A stretch of DNA of 64,000 nt from DASQZK01 sp963764345 (GTDB taxonomy: Bacteria > Bacteroidota > Bacteroidia > Bacteroidales > GCA-2748055), in the NCBI GenBank assembly GCA_963764345.1, contig CAVXSF010000005.1, positions 1-64,000 on the forward strand, given 5' to 3'. Each line of letters opens with the position of its first letter. Positions within the stretch are counted from its first letter, which is position 1. The position numbers and the translations under genes are program-made. The notes beneath the pieces are model-generated. The model ran no database searches. It saw only the letters and a program-made list of their open reading frames with translations, and was not told the DNA's origin. Shown here in pieces: positions 1-9,160 of this stretch.

Positions 1-164
1 TGTCCGGCCCCTTCGTTTATGCGTTGGATTGTGGGCCGATGCCCGCCTGCGGGACGCCCAAGAGCAAAAAAACACCATAATCCGCTAGTTGGGTGCTAGG
101 GAGCCGGGCTAGCGTGGCCGGATGGGCGCGATGTCTCGCGCCAGGGGCAATTTTGAGGGGAAGC
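1..164. other. Alphaproteobacterial upstream region of bamD
   Basis: GC-rich sequence of the same character as the bamD fragment, presumably the intergenic spacer and leader upstream of bamD in the source genome. No other gene can be supported in it. Confidence 0.5.
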
Positions 165-737
165 ATGTCGGGACCGGGAGAACCGCGCATCGTGCCGCGC
201 CTATGCGCCCTGCTCGGCATGATGCTCGCCGCCGCTGTGCTCGCCGGCTGCGGATCGTTGTTCGGCAGCAAGCCCGAGATCGTCAATAACGACCCGCCAA
301 ACGTGATCTACGGTCAGGCCGAGGCCATGGTCAACAAGGGCGATTACGACGCGGCCGCGCACCAATACGAGCAGGTCGACATCAACCACCCCTATTCGCA
401 GGAGGCGCGCCGCTCGATCGTCATGGCGTCTTATGCCTATTATAGGGCCGGCAAGTACGACGACGCTGTCTCCGCCGCCGACCGGTATTTGACGCTGCAT
501 CCGGGCACGCAAGAATCGGATCTCGCCCAGAACATCATCGGCATGTCCTATTACGAGCAGGTGCTCGATCCGAAGCGCGACCAGACCTATGCCCGGCGCT
601 CGCTGGCGGCCTACGACACGCTGCTGCAGCGTTATCCCAATTCGCGCTATGCGGCGGAGGCGAGCAACCGCGTGCGAATCCTGCGCGATCTGCTGGCGGC
701 GAACGAGATGACGATTGGGCGCTATTATCTGCGATGA
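165..737 (+). pseudogene. bamD: BamD outer-membrane assembly lipoprotein, 5' part only (alphaproteobacterial)
   Basis: BamD is a periplasmic TPR lipoprotein of the BAM complex that inserts beta-barrel proteins into the outer membrane. The start at 165 follows a purine-rich ribosome site (GAGGGGAAG) and gives a signal peptide with lipobox LAGC, then TPR-like repeats (NKGDYDAAAHQYEQV, RAGKYDDAVSAADRYLTLHP) and the family segment ANEMTIGRYYLR. About 190 residues are present, where the family usually has 240 to 290. The frame hits a stop just after YYLR, where similarity should continue. Codon use is strongly GC-rich, unlike everything after about 740. The organism is inferred to be a Hyphomicrobiales-like alphaproteobacterium. 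The truncation is probably a chimeric join, not biology. Confidence 0.88.
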
Positions 738-740
738 GGA
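726..740. other. Chimeric junction, alphaproteobacterial to Bacteroidota DNA
   Basis: To the left the plus strand reads as BamD up to YYLR. To the right the minus strand reads as a Bacteroidota hybrid histidine kinase down to NWEGRKILI, at the start of what would be a C-terminal receiver. Both homologies end within about ten bases of each other, and GC content changes abruptly. This is the pattern of a false assembly join or contaminated contig end. Confidence 0.8.
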
Positions 741-2321
741 TTTTCCTTCCTTCCCAGTTATAAAGATATGGTTCTTCTTTTCCGGCAGCTCCCTTTTTTT
801 CCTTTACAGTGAAGGTTTTTTGAGGAATTTCAAAATAAAATTCACTGCCCTGGTTTTGCCTTGAGGTCAGCCATATCTTTCCCCCCATAGCTTCAACAAG
901 ACCCTTTGAAATGGTAAGCCCGAGACCATTGCCGCCATATTTGCGGGTGGTACTCTCATCGGCCTGCCGGAAGCGATCAAATACAATTTCGAGGGCATCT
1001 TCTGCGATGCCTATCCCGGTATCCTTGACATAAAACAGGATCTTATCATCGCCGGAAGGTTCATATCCAAAATCGATCCGGCCAAGAGAGGTAAACTTAT
1101 GGGCATTGGAGAGCAGATTATACAGAATCTGCCTGAGCCGGCCTTTGTCCGCCATGATCCAGCTGTCTTCATCTTTCATGGCTTTGGTAAGACCAAGGAC
1201 CACCGGGCTGTCTTTGAACCGGATGCTTTCAGTGAAAAATGATCAGAAGCTCGTCGAACAGGTTGTTCAGGTTAAAACTTTCGGGATGCAGTTCAACCTG
1301 TTTGGCTTCAATCCTCGACACTTCTATCAGGTCATCGATAATGGTAAGCAGATGCAGTCCGGATTCTTCCACTACCTGGATATAATTCAACTTTTCCTCT
1401 TCTGGTAAGGTCGTTGACCTTCAGGAGTGAGGCAAAGCCAATGATCCCGTTCAGGGGGGTGCGGATTTCGTGGGAAAGATTTTCGAGAAAGACCGTCTTG
1501 AGCCGGTCCGATTCTTCTGCTCTTTCTTTGGCCCTGATCAGGTCATTCTCCATTTTTTTTCTTTCGGCAATATCACTGAAAATGACCTGTGCCGAAGGTT
1601 TTCCGTTATAGGTTATCGGGGAGGAAGCCACTTCGAGAATGAGGGTTTCCTTCTTTGAATTTAAAAATTTGATCGCAAGGGGTTTTCCGGTTGATTTACC
1701 TGAATACAGCTTTTTCATCCGTTTTTCGATGACATCCTTGTAATCAGGATGGACATAGTCTGTAAGCTTTATCCCTTCAAGAGAAATACCGTCTTGTTCA
1801 CGCATAACCTGCAAAGCCTGCTTATTATGGTAGACGATCTCTCCGCCGGCATGAACGATGATTCCATAAGGGGATGACTCGGCCAGTTTCCGGTAATTTT
1901 CCTCCCTCTCTTTCAGAGCCTCCAGTGTGGCAACTTTTTCCTGCTGCATCTGCAACCGTTCCATGGCACTGTTGATAGCGGGAATAAGCCGGTAAATATT
2001 TTCCTTTAAAACATAATCCCAGGCACCCTTTCTGATCACATCAACGGCTACCTCGTCGGGCAGGGTACCCGTGATCATGATGATTGGTTTTTGCGGACAC
2101 AGCTGTATGGCGATTTTTATGGCTTCCAGGCCATGAAAAACCGGTAGGGAATAGTCGGTAAGGATAAGATCGAACTGAAAGTTGCTGATCGCATCGATAA
2201 ATTCATCCCTTTTCTCAACCCTTTTTAATTCTTTCAGCACCTCACCCTCCTCAAGAATGGCTTTCACCATCTCGAAATCAGTGGAGTTATCCTCGACGTA
2301 AAGTATACTGTATTTTTTCAT
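738..2321 (-). pseudogene. Receiver-PAS hybrid histidine kinase, frameshifted and truncated
   Basis: Cytoplasmic phosphorelay kinase. Domains in order: N-terminal receiver (residues ~1-120, phosphoacceptor Asp in LILTDYSLP near residue 56), PAS (~140-260), HisKA with the phospho-His in LSHEIRTPLNG (near 293), then HATPase_c (N box YNLLSNAHKF, G1 DTGIGI, G2 GGNGLGLTIS). The tail KILI looks like the start of a second receiver cut by the contig chimera. The frame is broken near 1408 (apparent extra base in the stretch giving VNDLPEEEKLNYIQ) and near 1238 (before ESIRFKDSP). Sequence on both sides of each break is well conserved, so these may be sequencing errors. Its ATG overlaps the stop of the upstream receiver gene in an ATGA, implying translational coupling. 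Confidence 0.8.
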
Positions 2322-2769
2322 TGTAACTGATGACCTTCAGTGACTTCGCAGGTTTTAAGCCAGAAGTCGAGCATAGAATGAAGTGTTCTTTCAAAATCTT
2401 CCAAATGCACAGGTTTCGAAACAAATGCATTGACCCCTAAATTATAACATTTCCTGATATCTGACTCCATTCCTGATGAACTGAAAATAACCACCGGCGT
2501 GGTAGCCAGGTATTTTTCCGCTCTTAACATCCTGAAAACCTCACAACCATCACGCACCGGCATCTTCAGATCGAGAATGATAAGCCCCGGGGACCGTGCT
2601 ATTGTCGAAGCGGCCTTCCCGCATATCCTTCATCTCCTTCAGCACAGCTTCACTATTATCGAAGGAGAAAATATTTATGATCCTTCATATACTGAAAAAT
2701 CACCGATTCCATCAGCTCGATGTCATTTTTGTCATCATCGATGATCCAGACACAGGATTTTGCTTTCAT
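2318..2769 (-). pseudogene. Single-domain response regulator (CheY-like), frameshifted
   Basis: Stand-alone receiver of about 150 residues. It starts MKAKSCVWIIDDDKNDIE with the acidic pocket, has the phosphoacceptor Asp in LIILDLKMPV, the conserved Ser/Thr region in VVIFSSSG and the Lys in NAFVSKPVHLEDF. The reading frame must change twice, near 2665 (HKYF to SFDNSEAVLKEMKD) and near 2612, to join these pieces. It lies 10 bases after the multi-PAS kinase and overlaps the next kinase by 4 bases, so it probably shuttles phosphate between the two. The frameshifts may be real decay or base-calling errors. Confidence 0.75.
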
Positions 2770-2779
2770 TCACTCTCTT

Positions 2780-4909
2780 TTAAGGTAAAGAAAAATAGAA
2801 AGCCGCACCTTTACCCGTCTCACTTTCAGCCCAAACCTCACCGCCGTGCCGGGTGACAATTCGCTTCACATTGGCCAGTCCGATACCTGTACCTTCAAAT
2901 TCCGACTCACTGTGCAGGCGCTGGAAAACACCAAAAAGTTTGCTTTTATAAGTACTGTCAAATCCTACTCCGTTATCACGAACAAAAAATGCTTCTCTCT
3001 CACCCACCATTTCCCTGCCAACAGTGATCACCGCGTCCTTTTCATCCCTGGTAAATTTCACTGCATTGGCAATGAGGTTGTACCATACCAGCCGTATCAA
3101 ACCAGCGTCAGCCATTACTGTACCAAGCTTACCAATATCGATACGAATATTCCGTCCGGAAAGTTCGGGTTTCATCTCCTCCAGAATATCTTCCGCCATG
3201 CTGGTAAAATCCACTTCTGTCTTTGTGATGGCCATCCGTCCCATGCGCGAGAAGGATAGAAGGCTTTCGATCAGGTCGTTCATCTTGTCGACAGAACTTA
3301 TGATATTCTCAAAATAGTGCCTTAGTTTGGATTCACCGGCAATGACCGGTGATTGTTCGATAAGCCGGGTAAAGGCAGAAATATGTCTGAGTGGCGCCCG
3401 AAGATCATGAGACACAGAATAGGAAAATGCTTCCAGCTCTTTGTTAGCCATCTGGAGTTCCGCTGTGCGCTTTTTGACCATTTCTTCCAGACCCGCATTA
3501 AGCTCACGGATTTTCTCGTCCGTCTCTCTGATCTTCTGTTCAGAAAGAATCCTTTCCGAGATGTCAACAGCATAAACGATGAATGAGTTATCTTCAAGCG
3601 CTGTTCCCCTGACCATTGCATGTACTTCACGCCCGTCATTACAGAGAAAACGGGTTTCATCGTCGAGTTTGCGGCTTTTTAAAACCCTGACACCCTGCCG
3701 GGGTACTTTCTCCTTTTCCCCAGGGGGTTTCACCGATGCATAAGTTTTACCGATCAGGAAGCTCACCGGATAACCAAGATAGACCGATGTGGCATTATTG
3801 ACAAAACGGATAATACCCTCTACATCTATGATGAACACCGGAATAGGTGAGTTTTCGATATAGCTTCTGAAACGCCGTTCGTTTTCCACCAGGGTCTTCT
3901 GTGCTTCCTTCCTCTCACTGATATCTCTTGCAGTGATAAGCTCGGCCATAGCCCTGCTGTGAACCATGATAGGTGCAGAGCTGACTTCAACCGGCATTCG
4001 CCTTCCTTCCCGGGTAACAAATTCTATCTCGTAAAGAAATCTCGTCTTCTCTCCAGCTTCTCTCCGCTCCGCAAAACTTTTCAATACATGGTGATATTCA
4101 CCGGGTATGATATTTGAAAGCTGGAGACCTTTCAGCTCTTCGATAGTATACAAGGTAGCTTTGAGTACCGCTGAATTGGCATAAGTGATGAAGCCTTCCG
4201 TGTCCTGAACCATGATAAAATCAAGCGTGGTTTCAGCAAGGAGCCTGTAATTTTCTTCGCTCTGACGCAGTTCTCCTTCTCTTCGTTTCCTTTCGCTAAC
4301 ATCCCTGGAAACACCGAGGAAAAAACGGGGATTCCCGCCACGTTCCGGAATGATGGTAACCGAGGCCTCAACCCATACCGGGTTGCCGTCTTTTGCAACG
4401 AGTTCCAGTTCGGTGACAGCAGAAGGAATCCTGCCCGGATCACGGTGGATAATGCCGAGGAAATGCTCAAAAAGACCGGCTGCAATTTTCCGGGATTCCG
4501 TAGTCAGGGATTCTTCGAAATATTTGCCGGTCGTTTCGGCTGCCGTAAATCCAACCAACCGGTCAACTGCAGGAGATATATAAGTTAGGGTGCCATTGAG
4601 ATCCATGGTCCAGATCACATCGTTGCTGTGCTCGGTAATGAGCTGGTACCGTTCTTCCTGTTCCTCAATCCGCTTCCTGACAGACAGGTACCGGGTATGG
4701 CTTCGGACCAGGAGATAACCGGATACGGCAATGATGAGCGAATAAATGAGACGGGGTACAAGGCTTGAAAACGGTATGTTCAGTAAAAACATTCCGGGGA
4801 AGGAGTATGCGGGATAAGCTATATAATATTCTACCGCAGCATCAATTGTCCAAACGAGAATGATAAATGCCGCAGTGACAGCAATATATTGATTTCTCAC
4901 CTTCCCCAT
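2780..4909 (-). CDS. Membrane-anchored multi-PAS sensor histidine kinase
   Basis: An intact 709-residue kinase. Two N-terminal membrane segments (about residues 9-30 and 50-70) are followed by three PAS domains (about 85-210, 218-335, 340-455), a coiled coil (about 455-490, EKIRELNAGLEEMVKKRTAE), a phytochrome-type HisKA with phospho-His501 in SVSHDLRAPLRH, and HATPase_c (NLIANAVKF, DNGVGF, GTGIGLANVK). It should autophosphorylate on an intracellular signal sensed by PAS ligands and pass phosphate to the receivers encoded directly downstream. It is first in a three-gene minus-strand operon. The ligand cannot be told from sequence. Confidence 0.92.
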   Translation of the reverse strand: MGKVRNQYIAVTAAFIILVWTIDAAVEYYIAYPAYSFPGMFLLNIPFSSLVPRLIYSLIIAVSGYLLVRSHTRYLSVRKRIEEQEERYQLITEHSNDVIWTMDLNGTLTYISPAVDRLVGFTAAETTGKYFEESLTTESRKIAAGLFEHFLGIIHRDPGRIPSAVTELELVAKDGNPVWVEASVTIIPERGGNPRFFLGVSRDVSERKRREGELRQSEENYRLLAETTLDFIMVQDTEGFITYANSAVLKATLYTIEELKGLQLSNIIPGEYHHVLKSFAERREAGEKTRFLYEIEFVTREGRRMPVEVSSAPIMVHSRAMAELITARDISERKEAQKTLVENERRFRSYIENSPIPVFIIDVEGIIRFVNNATSVYLGYPVSFLIGKTYASVKPPGEKEKVPRQGVRVLKSRKLDDETRFLCNDGREVHAMVRGTALEDNSFIVYAVDISERILSEQKIRETDEKIRELNAGLEEMVKKRTAELQMANKELEAFSYSVSHDLRAPLRHISAFTRLIEQSPVIAGESKLRHYFENIISSVDKMNDLIESLLSFSRMGRMAITKTEVDFTSMAEDILEEMKPELSGRNIRIDIGKLGTVMADAGLIRLVWYNLIANAVKFTRDEKDAVITVGREMVGEREAFFVRDNGVGFDSTYKSKLFGVFQRLHSESEFEGTGIGLANVKRIVTRHGGEVWAESETGKGAAFYFSLP

Positions 4910-4953
4910 ATTCCATAGCCAAATTTGTTGTAATATAGAAATTTTATATTAAT

Positions 4954-5100
4954 TAGTTGTTGAGTTGTTGAGTTGTTTAGGTGTTGAGTTGTTTAGGTGT
5001 TTGAGTTGTTTAGTTGTTTAGTTGTTTAGTTGTTTAGTTGTTTAGTCGTTTAGTCGTAACTTAGGATCCACGAACGACTCAACAACTCAACAACTCAACC
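4954..5100. repeat. Octamer tandem repeat tract with inverted flank (copy 1)
   Basis: Tandem octamers TTGTTGAG/TTGTTTAG fill the left half. A short core containing CACGAAC follows, then octamers of the inverse type (CTCAACAA). The right half is nearly the reverse complement of the left, so the transcript could fold into a long imperfect hairpin. The same arrangement in the same orientation occurs at 8278-8394, so the pair brackets the Gfo/Idh-DoxX-Gfo/Idh genes. Confidence 0.9.
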
Positions 5101-5155
5101 CCTGAACACTTCAGATCATTGAAAAAGACAACCTGTCAAAGAAAAATTAAACATT

Positions 5156-6709
5156 ATGAATAATCCGAAACGCAAATTTCTGCGAAGAGACTTTTTAAAA
5201 GGACTGGCAGCACTGCCCTTTTTAGGGTATTTTTTATTCGCTTTTAAAAACAACATCGACAGGGAATTGGATGAACACCGGCAGGATACATCCCGGATGT
5301 TGGGCATAAACAAACTCAAAGCTCCTTCTGAAAAGCTGATCCCGACCGATCAGGATCCCTCCAAAAAGATCAGGATCGGCTTGATAGGCAACGGTTGGCG
5401 TGGCGACCAGCTTTTGAATTCTTTAGGTTATATGCACCCCGACTTTACCGAAGCATTCAAAGTAAACGGGCAATACAATAAGGCGATGAAAAAATTTCTG
5501 GAGCAGGAGCCATTAAATATGGAACTGGCTGGAATTTGCGATACGTTTTCCATTCATGCACAACGCGGAATAGAAACTTCGGCCAATGATATCCGCCCTG
5601 GTGGATTACAGGGAAAAACCCGGCCAGCCATACTTTTCCAAACGTACAGGGAAATGATTGAAAGCCCGGATATTGATGCAGTCATCATCGCCACGCCGGA
5701 TCACGCACATGCCCCTATCGCAATTGCTGCCGCAAAAGCAGGTAAACATGTTTACCTGGAAAAACCAATGACTCATAGTATTGAGGAAGCCATCGAACTC
5801 AGGAACGTGATCAAATCCACCGGCGTAGTATTTCAACTTGGACATGAGAACCGCCAGCAGATGAGCTTCAAAATGGCAAATGAAATGTACCGGAATGGTA
5901 TCATGGGCGCCGTTTCAATGGTTGAAGCTCATACCAACAGGAACAGTCTGGACGGAGCCTGGATCAGGGAAAGGAAGTACGATCACCTCGGAACGCCGGA
6001 GAACATCAACTGGAAAGAATTCCTGGGTAATGCGCCGTGGCACGATTTCGACCTCAAAAGGTACTTTAACTGGCAACGATACAGTGACTACGGAACAAGT
6101 GTCACCGGTAACGATTTTTCGCATCAGTACGATTGTCTGAACCAGGTACTGAGCCTTGGAATCCCCGAATCAGTTGTGACAACAGGTGGACAATATTATT
6201 ATAAATACGACGGGGATATGCCTGATGTGATCAATGCCGTTTTTAACTACCCGTCACGGGATCTTTCTGTTTCGTACAACGGAACATTAAAAAGCGGCAT
6301 ATACCGGCAACTTCGCATTATGGGTTCTGAAGCAACCATGGATATCGACCGGGCGATAATGCTTTACAAGGATGCTTCTTCAAAACGATACAAAAATATC
6401 CCGACCGATTCTTCCAATCCGCTTTACTATTATGAGCCTGATGCCGACGTGGATGCTGTCACTTCCGCAACAGCGAGGGCCTATATAAAAGGAGGCTATG
6501 GCCCTACGTTTATCGATGGTAAAGTGATTGATGCAACTTATCTGCACTTAAAAGAATGGCTGGATTCCATCCGTGGCCAGGCAAAAACCAGTTGTAACAT
6601 TGACGCCGGTTTTGAAGAAGCCGTAACATTCAATCTCTCAAACCTGGCTTACAGATATGGGAAAATGGTAACGTGGGACTCTGAAAATGAAAAAGCTATT
6701 ATCGGTTAG
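5156..6709 (+). CDS. Exported Gfo/Idh/MocA family oxidoreductase
   Basis: Predicted NAD(P)-dependent sugar or polyol dehydrogenase of 517 residues, longer than the usual 330 to 450. A twin-arginine signal (KFLRRDFLKG followed by a hydrophobic stretch) predicts folded export to the periplasm. The Rossmann segment is IRIGLIGNGWRGD, and the family Lys motif is LEKPMTHS near residue 200, preceded by ATPDHAHAPIAIAAAKAGKH. The C-terminal half matches the family's alpha/beta substrate domain. It is followed 15 bases later by a DoxX gene and then by a second Tat-type oxidoreductase. Such proteins in Bacteroidota often accompany glycan or inositol catabolism, but the substrate is not predictable here. 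Confidence 0.88.
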   Translation: MNNPKRKFLRRDFLKGLAALPFLGYFLFAFKNNIDRELDEHRQDTSRMLGINKLKAPSEKLIPTDQDPSKKIRIGLIGNGWRGDQLLNSLGYMHPDFTEAFKVNGQYNKAMKKFLEQEPLNMELAGICDTFSIHAQRGIETSANDIRPGGLQGKTRPAILFQTYREMIESPDIDAVIIATPDHAHAPIAIAAAKAGKHVYLEKPMTHSIEEAIELRNVIKSTGVVFQLGHENRQQMSFKMANEMYRNGIMGAVSMVEAHTNRNSLDGAWIRERKYDHLGTPENINWKEFLGNAPWHDFDLKRYFNWQRYSDYGTSVTGNDFSHQYDCLNQVLSLGIPESVVTTGGQYYYKYDGDMPDVINAVFNYPSRDLSVSYNGTLKSGIYRQLRIMGSEATMDIDRAIMLYKDASSKRYKNIPTDSSNPLYYYEPDADVDAVTSATARAYIKGGYGPTFIDGKVIDATYLHLKEWLDSIRGQAKTSCNIDAGFEEAVTFNLSNLAYRYGKMVTWDSENEKAIIG

Positions 6710-6724
6710 ATTAAAGAAAAAATT

Positions 6725-7228
6725 ATGAAAAGGTATCAGACAGACATCGCAAATTATTCGAACAAGCAACTTTTTGGGCTGACATTTTTACGGGTTTTGA
6801 TTGGCTGGCATTTTCTGTATGAAGGGCTGGTTAAATTTTATACACCCGGATGGACAGCCAAACCCTACCTTCTTGGGGCAGCCGGACCGTTTGCCCCAAT
6901 GTTCAAAAGTATGGCTGCCCATACACAGCTTATGGGGATCATTGACCTGCTTAATGAATGGGGACTGGTACTTATCGGGCTTTGTCTTTTTATCGGGCTG
7001 TTGTCGAAACCGGCCAAACTTCTGGGAATATTGCTCCTGCTGTTTTATTACCTGGCTTATCCTCCGTTTGCATCACCGGGTGGGAGTGCCCACATGGAAG
7101 GAAGTTACTGGGTGGTCAATAAAAACCTGATCGAGATGGCCTCACTGCTGGTTTTGTACCTGTTTCCGTCCAGCCGGATAACCGGGATAGACAGGTATCT
7201 GTTTAAGCGCAGGAAACCTGAACACTAA
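6725..7228 (+). CDS. DoxX family membrane protein
   Basis: Small inner-membrane protein of 167 residues with about four hydrophobic helices. It carries the DoxX-type start FLRVLIGWHFLYEGLVKF and internal helices around LVLIGLCLFIGLLSKPAKLLGILLLLFYYL. DoxX-like proteins are subunits of terminal quinol oxidases in a few archaea; in bacteria most have no proven role, though redox partnerships are suspected. Lying between two exported NAD(P)-type oxidoreductases, it could link their electron flow to the membrane. That is inference. Confidence 0.85.
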   Translation: MKRYQTDIANYSNKQLFGLTFLRVLIGWHFLYEGLVKFYTPGWTAKPYLLGAAGPFAPMFKSMAAHTQLMGIIDLLNEWGLVLIGLCLFIGLLSKPAKLLGILLLLFYYLAYPPFASPGGSAHMEGSYWVVNKNLIEMASLLVLYLFPSSRITGIDRYLFKRRKPEH

Positions 7229-7311
7229 TCTGGGAAGAGATATTAGGAATGGAGATCCATTCTACTTCTAAAATCAAAATTATTTCGAATGAACCTGTAA
7301 AATAAAACAAA

Positions 7312-8289
7312 ATGAGTACACGAAGATCCTTTCTGAAAGCGATAGGAGCTGGAACTGCCGCATCAGCCCTGGGTTTTTCATCAGTTACTGCCTCAGTCCT
7401 GAAAATGGCAGATCGGAATGATGATACTGAAAGGTCACTGGTCATTGGCATTATTGGGGCTGAAAACACACATACAATCGGGTATGGACAGGTTTTCAAT
7501 ATCGAAAAAAAATTCCCGGGAGTTGAACTCAAATACGTTTGGGGGGAAACAGAAGAATTTGCAAAAAAGGCCATGAAAGAAGGAAACATTCCTTTTATGG
7601 TGAAAGATCCCAAGGAGATGCTTGGAAAGATCAATGCATTAATTGTCGATCACAGGCATCCGAAATACCATCTCGATGCGGCCCGGCCTTTTGTGGAAGC
7701 AGGAATCCCTACATTCATTGATAAACCGTTTTGTTACAGGGTGTCTGAAGGGGAAAAATTTCTTGAGATGGCCCGGCAAAAGGGGACACCTGTTACTTCC
7801 TACAGTTCCATTGCCCAGAGCGCTGCAACATTCGACATGAAAAAGCAGGTACAGGAAATGGGTGAATTTAATAATGTTGTCCGTTACGGCCCTGCCGATC
7901 TGGATTCTCCATATGGAGGGATATTTTTTTACGGAGTCCACCTGGTGCAACCCCTGATGTATATTTTCGGGGACGATATTGTAAGAGTTAAAGTTACCAG
8001 GAACGGAAGTAAAGGGAGTGCAAGCTTGTTGTATAAAAACGGCTTGTTTGCAACATTAGTTTTCGGCGGTCTTTTCTATGGCTGGACTACTTATCTGGAA
8101 ACCAAGGATGGAGTAGTAGAATTAAAATCGCGTGTAAATGAACCCGACCCTCCCCTGAACGATACCGACATGATTAAAATGTTCCGTACGGGGAAGGAAC
8201 CGAGAAGCCATGAAAGCATATTAAAGTGCGTGGCAGTGCTCGAAGCATTGGAAAAATCGGCAAATAGCGAAAACTGGGTAGTTGTTTAG
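7312..8289 (+). CDS. Exported Gfo/Idh/MocA-like oxidoreductase
   Basis: A 325-residue protein with an N-terminal Tat signal (STRRSFLKAIGAG, then SALGFSSV). The nucleotide-binding region is SLVIGIIGAENTHT, and the EKP-type motif appears as FIDKPFCYRV after FVEAGIPT. It is shorter than typical members, and its last codons (WVVV stop) are supplied by the octamer repeat that begins at 8278, so the native C-terminus may have been altered by the repeat. It belongs to the same transcription unit as the DoxX and first oxidoreductase genes. The substrate is unknown. Confidence 0.82.
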   Translation: MSTRRSFLKAIGAGTAASALGFSSVTASVLKMADRNDDTERSLVIGIIGAENTHTIGYGQVFNIEKKFPGVELKYVWGETEEFAKKAMKEGNIPFMVKDPKEMLGKINALIVDHRHPKYHLDAARPFVEAGIPTFIDKPFCYRVSEGEKFLEMARQKGTPVTSYSSIAQSAATFDMKKQVQEMGEFNNVVRYGPADLDSPYGGIFFYGVHLVQPLMYIFGDDIVRVKVTRNGSKGSASLLYKNGLFATLVFGGLFYGWTTYLETKDGVVELKSRVNEPDPPLNDTDMIKMFRTGKEPRSHESILKCVAVLEALEKSANSENWVVV

Positions 8290-8394
8290 TTGTTTAGTTG
8301 TTTAGTTGTTGTAGTTGTTTAGTTGTTTAGTTGTTTAGTTGTAATCTTGGGAGTCACGAACAGCTCAACAACTCAACAACTCAACGACTCAACA
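8278..8394. repeat. Octamer tandem repeat tract with inverted flank (copy 2)
   Basis: Tandem TTGTTTAG octamers, a core sharing GTAA...CACGAAC with the tract at 4954-5100, then CTCAACAA octamers. Orientation is the same as in copy 1. The left arm starts inside the 3' end of the preceding oxidoreductase gene and supplies its TAG stop. Confidence 0.9.
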
Positions 8395-8405
8395 AATACA
8401 CAACT

Positions 8406-8910
8406 ATGAGCAGAGGTTTTGTTAAAGAAGACGATCAGGAAGAAATTCCGGTAGTACCACCGAGGGCATTTTTGCCGGAAGGATTAACCAACTATGTGAC
8501 CCGGGTGGGTATGGATGAACTATTGGCCGAAAAACAGATGCATGGTCAATGAAAAAGACAATCTGAATAGTGCCAATGAAAATGAGAAACGAATAGCGTT
8601 GAACCAGATCAATGCAAAATTACAATTGTTGGACAGCAGAATTGTTGAAGCCAAAATTGTTAATCTGGAAGAACAGCCACACAATGAAATAAAGTTCGGC
8701 GCAACAGTAACTCTCAAAATAGAAGCAACCAAAAAGGTTCAGACTTTTCAGATAGTAGGAGTTGATGAAGCAGATATTTCCAAAGGCAAAATTTCCTTTA
8801 TATCACCTGTAGCCAAAGCATTAATAAATAAAAAAGTTGGGGACAAAGCTATTTTAAAACGACCGGGGGAAGATCTCGTCTTTGAAATTATGGATATTGC
8901 CTACCGTTAA
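8406..8910 (+). pseudogene. GreA/GreB-family transcription factor, one frameshift
   Basis: Together the two frames spell a Bacteroidota-type GreA/GreB-like elongation factor of about 168 residues. The N-terminal tail is MSRGFVKEDDQEEIPVVPPR, then NYVTRVGMDELLAEK, a coiled-coil part (NENEKRIALNQINAKLQLLD) and the C-terminal FKBP-like domain (FQIVGVDEADISKGKISFIS, PVAKALINKKVGD). The family binds RNA polymerase and stimulates cleavage of backtracked RNA. The frame changes near 8541, where one extra base in CAGATGCATGG would account for it. Both halves are well conserved, which favours a sequencing error or a very recent mutation. Confidence 0.85.
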
Positions 8911-9033
8911 AAGCGAATTAAACACCATTCCATCGCTCTCTGACACGTATGGGTCTTTTTGGACAATCCGTTGATTGATAAACAGACGTTGCGTGCCAGG
9001 ATTCATGTGAAAGCTTTCAGGATACCAATAATC
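8911..9033. other. Intergenic, nothing recognised
   Basis: Short non-coding stretch between the GreA-like gene and the 21-bp repeats. No promoter, RNA or gene fragment could be supported. Confidence 0.4.
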
Positions 9034-9160
9034 TCAGTCAAAATCACTTTTTAAGGTATCAAGATCACTTTTTGAGCTATCAAGATCACTTTTTAACCCA
9101 TCAAGATCACATTTTAACCCCTTAAGATCACATTTTAACCCCTTAAGATCAAAATTCTTC
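9034..9160. repeat. Tandem repeat of ~21 bp, six units, heptapeptide-coding
   Basis: Six degenerate copies of a 21- to 22-bp unit around ATCAAGATCACTTTTTAACCC. On the minus strand one frame stays open across all copies and spells a seven-residue repeat (DLKGLKC, DLDGLKS, DLDSSKS), ending in a stop. The plus strand is also open there. No convincing start codon or gene surrounds it, so it may be the remains of a heptad-repeat protein gene or simply a tandem repeat. Confidence 0.75.

Noticed and set aside
1..737. Horizontal transfer of bamD into a Bacteroidota genome
   Set aside because: Both genes at the border are broken at the same point and base composition switches sharply; a chimeric join explains this more simply.
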